Positions 1 to 4,674 of a stretch of 6,668 nt of DNA are shown here, one piece after another. The position numbers and the translations under genes were made by a program. How positions within the stretch are numbered: position 1 is the first letter of the stretch; each line of letters begins with the position of its first letter. The stretch is taken from the NCBI GenBank assembly GCA_947631725.1, contig CANRML010000067.1, positions 1 through 6,668 of the forward strand, read 5' to 3'. The DNA comes from an uncultured Clostridia bacterium. Lineage in GTDB: Bacteria > Bacillota > Clostridia > TANB77 > CAG-508. Below the pieces are notes generated by a model, which did not search any database, was not told where the DNA came from, and saw nothing but the letters and a program-made list of their open reading frames with translations.

Positions 1-56
1 TTCATATTAGTTACATTTATTTCAATATTTTGAACTTCTATTATTTTATTTGACAT
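1..56 (-). CDS. Start of an unrecognised gene, cut by the window edge
   Basis: Eighteen codons are visible from an ATG at 56-54, reading MSNKIIEVQNIEINVTNM, before the left edge cuts the gene. The start is supported by a strong Shine-Dalgarno sequence, GGAGGTGA at 68-61, with GGAGG seven bases from the ATG. That is why I call a real gene despite its length. The peptide is too short to assign. The IEVQ...EI.VT pattern faintly recalls the N-terminus of some KilA-N domain proteins, but this is an impression, not evidence. It lies downstream of the HAD phosphatase gene on the same strand, separated by about 170 bases containing inverted repeats, so it is probably transcribed independently. Confidence 0.6.
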   Translation of the reverse strand, partial: MSNKIIEVQNIEINVTNM

Positions 57-60
57 ATAT

Positions 61-68
61 TCACCTCC
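61..68 (-). promoter_or_regulatory. Ribosome binding site of the edge gene
   Basis: GGAGGTGA on the minus strand matches the anti-Shine-Dalgarno sequence over eight bases and sits at good spacing from the ATG at 56-54. It is the main evidence that the truncated reading frame at the left edge is translated. Confidence 0.7.
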
Positions 69-84
69 ATTTTTATCAAATTGC

Positions 85-147
85 GAAGATAAGAAACCGA
101 AAAAATGTTGATTTTTCAATAGTTTCGGCTAGTGTCTAGATATCTTC
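85..147. repeat. Nested inverted repeats in the gap after the HAD gene
   Basis: Three perfect short inverted pairs are nested in 63 bases: GAAGATA (85-91) with TATCTTC (141-147), CCGAAA (97-102) with TTTCGG (123-128), and GAAAAA (99-104) with TTTTTC (112-117). The last two overlap and compete for bases. The region lies between the HAD stop codon and the ribosome site of the next gene. On the minus strand the inner hairpin ends in TTTTTTC, so it could be a weak terminator for the HAD transcript, a structured leader for the next gene, or a decayed palindromic element. I cannot choose between these. Confidence 0.4.
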
Positions 148-221
148 AAATTCAACTTTTAAATTTTCATTTTTGCAAGCATTGTAAATTTTTCTTATTC
201 TATATTTTTTGTTTTACCCAT
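136..221 (-). pseudogene. Possible tiny broken reading frame
   Basis: From an ATG at 221-219 the frame reads MGKTKNIE and stops. One additional A in the A6 run at 210-205 (minus strand) would extend it to 28 residues ending KVEFEDI at the TAG at 138-136. The restored peptide is basic and then acidic, which looks protein-like, but it is short, its ribosome site is poor (AGAAG), and it overlaps the inverted repeats. It may be a decayed gene fragment or chance. I do not recognise it. Confidence 0.15.
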
Positions 222-227
222 GGTCTT

Positions 228-863
228 CTACTTAAAAATTTTATCTATAACTTCAGGCAATTCTTCAAAACTATTTATATAATATTTTGCATCTAAATTT
301 TTGCCAAATCCATATTTGGCATGTATAAATGGTATTTTAGCTGTTCTAGAGGCATCTAAATCATATTGGGTATCTCCAACATATATAGCATGTTTTAAAT
401 TATGCTCTAAAATGATTTTTTCTATTGCTTCTGCTTTTGTAATTTGAATATGACTAGCTGCAATATAGTCTTTAAAATAATCATTAAGATTTGCTGATAT
501 TATAAATGCTTCTACATATTTAATATTTCCAGAATTACTAACTATAAATAAATCATATTTTTCTTTTAATTTATTTAAAGTTGTTTTTAAATTAGGATAT
601 AAATTACCTCCATTTTTTAATAAATAATTAACATTTATTTCTGATATTTCATCTATTAATTCTACAGCTTTTTCCAAATTTAAGTATGGAAAATACATTT
701 GTGCTGCTTCGATTTTATTTTTTCCAAAAACATTGCATATAACTTCCTTGGTTACTTCTTTCAATTTATATTTTTTAGCTACTTCATTGGCACTATTATA
801 TGTTGCATCTATTACTTCCCATAAAGTACCATCTAGGTCAAATATAATACCATTTTCCTTCAT
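228..863 (-). CDS. HAD-superfamily phosphatase, phosphoglycolate phosphatase-like
   Basis: This 211-residue protein has all four HAD motifs. Motif I is FDLDGT with nucleophile Asp9 and acid/base Asp11. Motif II is IVSNSG with Ser109. The motif III lysine is probably Lys143. Motif IV is VGDTQYD with Asp164 and Asp168 for magnesium. Residues about 18-85 are helical and form a C1-type cap, placing it in subfamily I with Gph/PGP-like enzymes. It should be a soluble, Mg-dependent phosphomonoesterase. The substrate cannot be read from sequence, so a specific gene name is not justified. Length is normal for the family. The ATG is preceded by AAGGAG at seven bases. It has its own promoter (922-950) and follows a terminator, so it is probably a single-gene unit. 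Confidence 0.88.
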   Translation of the reverse strand: MKENGIIFDLDGTLWEVIDATYNSANEVAKKYKLKEVTKEVICNVFGKNKIEAAQMYFPYLNLEKAVELIDEISEINVNYLLKNGGNLYPNLKTTLNKLKEKYDLFIVSNSGNIKYVEAFIISANLNDYFKDYIAASHIQITKAEAIEKIILEHNLKHAIYVGDTQYDLDASRTAKIPFIHAKYGFGKNLDAKYYINSFEELPEVIDKIFK

Positions 864-921
864 TTCAAACTCCTTTTTCTAAGATGTTTGTCTTCAAATA
901 TTTTTATTATTTATTTTTCAT

Positions 922-950
922 ATTTTAACATAAAAGCAAGCTAATTTCAA
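922..950 (-). promoter_or_regulatory. Promoter of the HAD phosphatase gene
   Basis: On the minus strand TTGAAA (950-945) and TAAAAT (927-922) are separated by exactly 17 bases. Each matches the sigma-A consensus at five of six positions, and TGT directly before the -10 box gives an extended -10 element. Transcription would start near 915, leaving a leader of about 50 bases before the HAD ATG. The -35 box lies in the loop of the terminator hairpin of the preceding gene. Confidence 0.6.
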
Positions 951-966
951 CTAATTGCTTGCTTTT
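932..966 (-). terminator. Rho-independent terminator after the membrane protein gene
   Basis: A perfect 10-base-pair stem, AAAAGCAAGC (932-941) with GCTTGCTTTT (957-966), encloses a 15-base loop. It sits about 30 bases past the stop codon of the four-helix membrane protein. On the minus strand the hairpin is followed by only four T residues. On the plus strand the T-rich tail is longer, so it may stop transcription in both directions. No plus-strand gene is visible to need it. Confidence 0.7.
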
Positions 967-998
967 TATTTTACTATTTTTATATATATTGCTTACAA

Positions 999-1478
999 TT
1001 ATAATGTTCTATAATTATTCTTATCTGCCCTTTCATCTATCTCTCTATCAAACTGTTCATTTTTGTAAAACCAGTCTGTTTTTTTATCAACAGGATGTGC
1101 CTTTCTATTTTTATCTAGCAATAAGTCTATTAATACAGCCAATGGAATTATAATACCTATTAAAGAGAAAAAAGCACTACCCATTTCTGCAACTGACAAT
1201 ATACCACCATTTGCTATTTTTGCTATTTGATTTGTTAAATCTCCTCCAAAGTATATTCCATATAGTGCTAAATATAATGCTGCACCTATTATTTTTCTTT
1301 TTACAACTAAAACAAAGCAAATTAAGCTAGCAAATAGTAAGATAATTTCGAAGTTTGGATTAATTGGTTCTATCCCCATTAATCCTTCTCCCATTTGAGA
1401 CATTAAAGTTAATACAACTCTAAATCCCCAAAACATTATCATAAACATTACTAATAAATAAGTAGATAAATTTTTCAT
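999..1478 (-). CDS. Four-helix membrane protein of unknown function
   Basis: This 159-residue protein has four likely transmembrane segments at about residues 6-26, 43-60, 62-79 and 100-121. A polar, charged C-terminal tail of about 37 residues follows, containing DWFYKN, FDREIDER and ADKNNYR. The tail is so rich in aromatic and charged residues that it is probably a conserved cytoplasmic motif. I do not recognise a named family or catalytic residues. The ATG has AGGAG about eight bases upstream. It follows the DUF1292 gene across a 97-base gap that holds competing hairpins, so it may be reached only by readthrough. I saw no convincing promoter of its own. Transcription ends at the hairpin at 932-966. 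Confidence 0.7.
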   Translation of the reverse strand: MKNLSTYLLVMFMIMFWGFRVVLTLMSQMGEGLMGIEPINPNFEIILLFASLICFVLVVKRKIIGAALYLALYGIYFGGDLTNQIAKIANGGILSVAEMGSAFFSLIGIIIPLAVLIDLLLDKNRKAHPVDKKTDWFYKNEQFDREIDERADKNNYRTL

Positions 1479-1510
1479 TTTTAATTCTCCTATCTATATA
1501 ATTTATAAAT

Positions 1511-1562
1511 AAAAAAGGACTTCCAATTAATTGTCCTTAAGAGGACAATTAAGGACTGTCCT
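1511..1562 (-). terminator. Competing hairpins with a terminator form between two genes
   Basis: Two structures share sequence. One is a perfect 11-base-pair hairpin with a four-base loop, TTAATTGTCCT (1527-1537) with AGGACAATTAA (1542-1552). The other pairs AAGGAC (1515-1520) with GTCCTT (1533-1538) and on the minus strand ends in six T residues (1516-1511), as an intrinsic terminator would. A third pairing, AGGAC (1542-1546) with GTCCT (1558-1562), is also possible. The stretch lies between the DUF1292 stop codon and the membrane protein gene, where it could end or attenuate transcription. Confidence 0.5.
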
Positions 1563-1575
1563 AAATTGCTCCATA

Positions 1576-1881
1576 TTAGTCTACAAAGTCAAAATCATCT
1601 TTAAATCTTTCTTTAAATATATCAAAAACTTGATTTAATATTGCTTCGTCGTCAACACTAACATAAGATTCTTCTTCGTCATTATCTGAATCCTCAACTT
1701 TTAGTATAACAACTTCGCCTTCTTCTTCCTCATCATCTTCTGTCATAGGTAATAATATGACATATTCTTCATCATTTAATTCTACTAAATCTAAAAATTC
1801 AAATTTAACTTCATTTCCTTCTTCATCGTTTAAAACAACTACATTGTCTAATTCTTCTTCTAAATTCTCATTTTCGTCCAT
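1576..1881 (-). CDS. DUF1292 family acidic protein (YrzB-like)
   Basis: This 101-residue, very acidic protein matches the DUF1292 pattern: an opening such as VVVLNDEEGNEVKFEFLDLVEL, then EEYVILLPM, a poly-acidic loop, EVVILKVE, and a C-terminal helix around residues 78-97. Function of the family is unknown. It is predicted to be a small soluble cytoplasmic protein. In many Clostridia and Bacilli it is encoded directly after ireB and ruvX, exactly as here, and this conserved order supports the call. The ATG has AAAGGAG about nine bases upstream. A gap of about 100 bases separates it from ruvX and may contain a weak promoter. Confidence 0.85.
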   Translation of the reverse strand: MDENENLEEELDNVVVLNDEEGNEVKFEFLDLVELNDEEYVILLPMTEDDEEEEGEVVILKVEDSDNDEEESYVSVDDEAILNQVFDIFKERFKDDFDFVD

Positions 1882-1950
1882 GTTTTTTTCTCCTTTCTAA
1901 TTTATCTTCTTTATAATATTAATATCTACAAATTTAATTTTTCTATACTA

Positions 1951-1978
1951 ATATTATTACTATAATACTGTATTTCAA
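1951..1978 (-). promoter_or_regulatory. Possible weak promoter before the DUF1292 gene
   Basis: On the minus strand TTGAAA (1978-1973) is followed after 16 bases by TAATAT (1956-1951) in the AT-rich gap between ruvX and the DUF1292 gene. The spacing is acceptable and the -35 box is good, but such matches are common in sequence this AT-rich. The gene may instead be read from the upstream operon. Confidence 0.25.
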
Positions 1979-1986
1979 AAATTTTT

Positions 1987-2430
1987 TCAACTGTTTTCGT
2001 CATTTTTTAAATTATTTTTTTTGCCAATATATGTTTCTAAAATATACTCTGCTGATATTGTGTCTACTATACTTCTTTTCTTCTTTTTATTTACTTCCAA
2101 TAAGTTCATTGTTTTATGTGCTGAAACAGTTGTCAATCTTTCATCTATTGTTTCTATTTTTTTGTCAGGATATTTACAACGCAATTTATGAATAAATTTT
2201 TCTGTTTCCTCTGCTCTTTGAGATTTTTCTCCACTCATATGATATGGCATACCTATTACTATAGTGTCAATATCATATGTAGCAAATATTTCATCTAATC
2301 TACGTAAAACAATTTTATCAGATTGATTACGTTCAATTGTCTCTAGCCCTTGCACTGTAATATTTAATCCATCAGTTATGGCAATTCCTACTCTTGCTTC
2401 TCCATAGTCAATTCCCAATACTCTATGCAT
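1987..2430 (-). CDS. ruvX: RuvX/YqgF, RNase H-fold putative Holliday junction resolvase
   Basis: The protein starts MHRVLGIDYGEARVGIAITD and is 147 residues from the preferred start. GIDYG carries the first catalytic aspartate of the RNase H fold. VIGMP is the typical central strand, IDERLTT holds the conserved glutamate region, and VDTISAEYIL is the last helix with its aspartate. The family has been linked to Holliday junction resolution and to 16S rRNA 5'-end maturation. I prefer the ATG at 2430-2428 because AGGTG (2441-2437) lies six bases upstream. A GTG at 2439 would add only MLK and would itself lie in that ribosome site. The gene overlaps the end of ireB by eight bases, implying translational coupling. 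The C-terminal KKNNLKNDENS tail is probably disordered. Confidence 0.92.
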   Translation of the reverse strand: MHRVLGIDYGEARVGIAITDGLNITVQGLETIERNQSDKIVLRRLDEIFATYDIDTIVIGMPYHMSGEKSQRAEETEKFIHKLRCKYPDKKIETIDERLTTVSAHKTMNLLEVNKKKKRSIVDTISAEYILETYIGKKNNLKNDENS

Positions 2431-2680
2431 CTTCAACACCTATATAATTTTTTACCATTTTTTCTAATAATTCATCTCTTTCGATTTCTCTTATTTTATT
2501 TCTTGCATCATTATGGCTTGTAATATATGTTGGATCTCCTGATAAAACATATCCTACAATTTGATTTATTGGATTATATCCTTTTTCTTGTAAAGCTTCA
2601 TATACTTCCTTCAAAATTTCCTTTGTTCTAAGATTTTGAATTTTTTCTACTTCAAAATTCATTGTTTTGTCAAACTCCAT
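2423..2680 (-). CDS. ireB: IreB family regulatory phosphoprotein (UPF0297)
   Basis: This 85-residue protein closely follows the IreB/UPF0297 (YrzL) pattern: TKEILKEVYEALQEKGYNP, INQIVGYVLSGDPTYITSH, and DARNKIREIERDELLEK. The family is small, cytoplasmic and all-helical. In Enterococcus faecalis IreB is phosphorylated on N-terminal threonines by the Ser/Thr kinase IreK and helps control cephalosporin resistance. Here Thr6 in the N-terminal DKTM stretch is the obvious candidate site. The ATG follows TAAGGAGGAG, in which the stop codon of the preceding gene runs straight into the Shine-Dalgarno sequence, so the two are probably on one transcript. The downstream partner ruvX overlaps it, as is usual in Firmicutes. 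The usual upstream gene in many genomes, alaS, is absent here. Confidence 0.93.
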   Translation of the reverse strand: MEFDKTMNFEVEKIQNLRTKEILKEVYEALQEKGYNPINQIVGYVLSGDPTYITSHNDARNKIREIERDELLEKMVKNYIGVEDA

Positions 2681-2693
2681 AATACTCTCCTCC

Positions 2694-3773
2694 TTAAATA
2701 TTTGTTACATCACTCTCAGACTTATCTGCTTTGTCTAAATATTCTTCAAGTTTCTTTAAGACTTCTTCTAGTCCTGTACCTTTATAGTATGTAGATAATA
2801 CAAAATTAAATTGTGGTTTTACTGTTTGTTCGCTATCTTCTTCTAATGATATTTCCATATTTTCCATTGTTGCTTTTATATCATTTATAAAATCTGATAC
2901 TGCATCAATTTCTACTCCTGAAAATGCAATTACAAATTTAGGTCCCATATATCTTATAAACACATACTGATTTGAAATGTTTTTTCTAATATGTTTGCTA
3001 ACTTGTATTACTACTTCATTTCCTAATTCACGTGAATATTTTTCATTAATTTCTTCCAAGTTTGTAATTCGGAACATACAAATAGTTGAAGTTGTATATT
3101 GATCAATTATTCTTTTTCCTGCTCCATATAAATATTCTTCTGAATATAGTCCTGTAAACAAATCTGTTCTAACAATAGCTTCTAATGTCTTTTGATGTAC
3201 AACTGTTTTTAATACAGATACTATGTTGTCTTTTATTACTTCTAATACTGTTGTATCTACATTGTCAAAATCATGTGGTGTTCCACTTTCCATAATCCAA
3301 TATCCAATATATACATTATCAATATATAGTGGAAAGAATATTGCAGATTTTGCTCTACCAAATTCCATCTTTTGATATGGTAATCTTTCTCTCTCATTAT
3401 TTACTGTTACATATTTTGGTATTGCAGTTGTTATACTATCTTTGAACATATCTATATCATGTAGTGTTCTCAAAGCATCCCAATGTCTTTTGTCAACATT
3501 TGAAGCCTTTACTACATATTCTGCTCCATCAAATACAACAATTGTAGAATATTTAATTTCATATTTTTCAATTAGTATATCATTTATTTTGGTAATTTTA
3601 TCATCAACACTTGATGTCTCTCCTATAGCATTTATAAAGTCTTGTACTACTGATAGGTTTGTTATTTTTTGGTTGACATTACGAAATGTTTGAATCTTTT
3701 TATGAATCATAAGATTATATATAATTAATCCTATAATTACAATAATTAGAACAACTACAATTGCAATTGGCAC
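2694..3773 (-). CDS. Membrane-anchored GAF plus degenerate GGDEF domain protein
   Basis: This 359-residue protein has one N-terminal transmembrane helix (about 4-21) and a short linker. A GAF-like domain follows at about 40-190, recognisable from SAIFFPLYIDNVYIGYWIME. A GGDEF-like domain covers about 200-350. The domain start is canonical (RTDLFTGLY, compare the usual DxLTGLxN), but the signature is RYMGPKF instead of RYGG(D/E)EF. The inhibitory RxxD site is also gone (aligned residues Ser267 and Tyr270). Cyclic di-GMP synthesis is therefore not expected. It more likely acts as a sensor or scaffold, perhaps still binding a nucleotide. The GTG start is set by AGGAGGGG. It lies 22 bases after the ParA-like gene and 13 bases before ireB, in an apparent operon. 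Confidence 0.8.
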   Translation of the reverse strand: MPIAIVVVLIIVIIGLIIYNLMIHKKIQTFRNVNQKITNLSVVQDFINAIGETSSVDDKITKINDILIEKYEIKYSTIVVFDGAEYVVKASNVDKRHWDALRTLHDIDMFKDSITTAIPKYVTVNNERERLPYQKMEFGRAKSAIFFPLYIDNVYIGYWIMESGTPHDFDNVDTTVLEVIKDNIVSVLKTVVHQKTLEAIVRTDLFTGLYSEEYLYGAGKRIIDQYTTSTICMFRITNLEEINEKYSRELGNEVVIQVSKHIRKNISNQYVFIRYMGPKFVIAFSGVEIDAVSDFINDIKATMENMEISLEEDSEQTVKPQFNFVLSTYYKGTGLEEVLKKLEEYLDKADKSESDVTNI

Positions 3774-3779
3774 AGTAGT

Positions 3780-3787
3780 CCCCTCCT
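3780..3787 (-). promoter_or_regulatory. Strong ribosome site deciding a GTG start
   Basis: AGGAGGGG on the minus strand lies with its AGGAGG core eight bases from the GTG at 3773-3771. This fixes the non-ATG start of the GAF/GGDEF-like gene, whose next codons immediately form the membrane anchor. Confidence 0.75.
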
Positions 3788-3795
3788 CGCTTATT

Positions 3796-4674
3796 TTAAT
3801 ATTTTCTCATTTGTTCTAATGTGGAATTTATACTTGGTGTAAATCCATTATTATTGTTATTGTTCAATGCTGGTGGTACATATCCATTGCCTTTTTTCTT
3901 TCCTTTTCCTGTGTCTATTGGATGTATCATACTTGCTAGTTCTGTTAAAATTTGTATAATATGTTTTGGATATCCTTTTAATGTTAATTGACAATTTATA
4001 AGTCCTTCTAAGTAATTTACATATACTTGCTCATCAAATGGTATAGTTATATATCTAATTAAGTTTTTATCAAATAGTTCTACCATATATGACATTTCAG
4101 GGTCATTATATGAAGACATACCACCAATAATTAATTTGTCAGAAATTCCTCTTAGTTTTTCGAATTTATTTAATATTATTCTTAATTTGCGTTCTTCTAA
4201 AACTTGTTTAGCTTTTAATTCATTTAAGAAAGATGTTAATGGTTGAATTGTTAAAACATCTAAAGATTGTATTAAATAAATTTCCTGTGCGTATGAGAAA
4301 TATGATGCTGGTGTTTTAAAATCACAATCTATTAAAACTACTGAATAATTTTGTGCTAATGTTTGCAAAATTTCTCCTGCTCTATTAATTTGACTTTCTT
4401 CCCCTGGTAAAGGTGTATAAACTGATAAATTTTTATTAACTTGTAATCCATTTGCTTGACCATTAATTAAATTATTTATAGAATTAGCAGCTGCATTTCT
4501 TAGTTCTTCTTGATTATCTGTATAAATATAATATGAATTTCTATTTTGTGTTGTATCTAATATTGCTGTTGAAACTCCAGCTTCTGAAAGCACTTCTGCC
4601 ATATGATTTACTACAAAAGATGTTCCATTTTTACTTGTTCCAACAAAACATGCTATTTTCTTATCTTCTGTCAA
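3796..4674 (-). CDS. ParA/MinD-fold protein with an altered P-loop, CpaE C-terminal-like
   Basis: This 292-residue protein has the ParA/MinD fold. The P-loop strand is IACFVGTSKNGTS (7-19), then VVNHMAEVLSEAG and TAILD with Asp40. The Walker B strand is VVLIDCDF with Asp116. IILNKFEK (166-173) follows, and IPFDEQVYVNYLEG (211-224) resembles the MinD/CpaE pattern near the C-terminus. Aligned with KGGxGKT/S, the invariant lysine before the Thr is glycine (Gly17), so normal ATP hydrolysis is doubtful. The tail is basic, then has six Asn residues (271-276). The only in-frame start is the TTG at 4674, inside the end of the previous gene and without a good ribosome site. The open frame continues 15 codons upstream, so it may really be the C-terminal half of one fused, frameshifted protein. 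Confidence 0.75.
   Translation of the reverse strand: MTEDKKIACFVGTSKNGTSFVVNHMAEVLSEAGVSTAILDTTQNRNSYYIYTDNQEELRNAAANSINNLINGQANGLQVNKNLSVYTPLPGEESQINRAGEILQTLAQNYSVVLIDCDFKTPASYFSYAQEIYLIQSLDVLTIQPLTSFLNELKAKQVLEERKLRIILNKFEKLRGISDKLIIGGMSSYNDPEMSYMVELFDKNLIRYITIPFDEQVYVNYLEGLINCQLTLKGYPKHIIQILTELASMIHPIDTGKGKKKGNGYVPPALNNNNNNGFTPSINSTLEQMRKY

Noticed and set aside
959..1153. A plus-strand hydrophobic 64-codon frame
   Set aside because: It starts inside the terminator hairpin and lies opposite the end of the membrane protein gene. Its Leu/Phe/Tyr-rich composition is typical of the reverse of AT-rich coding sequence.
1961..1966. Perfect TATAAT on the plus strand between ruvX and the DUF1292 gene
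   Set aside because: There is no -35 box at suitable distance and no plus-strand gene downstream.
2431..2439. GTG start for ruvX three codons upstream
   Set aside because: This GTG lies in the AGGTG ribosome site that serves the ATG at 2430, and RuvX proteins normally begin one or two residues before the xxLGxDYG motif.
3442..3693. A plus-strand 83-codon frame
   Set aside because: It lies wholly opposite the GAF domain coding region, with no start signal or recognisable domain.
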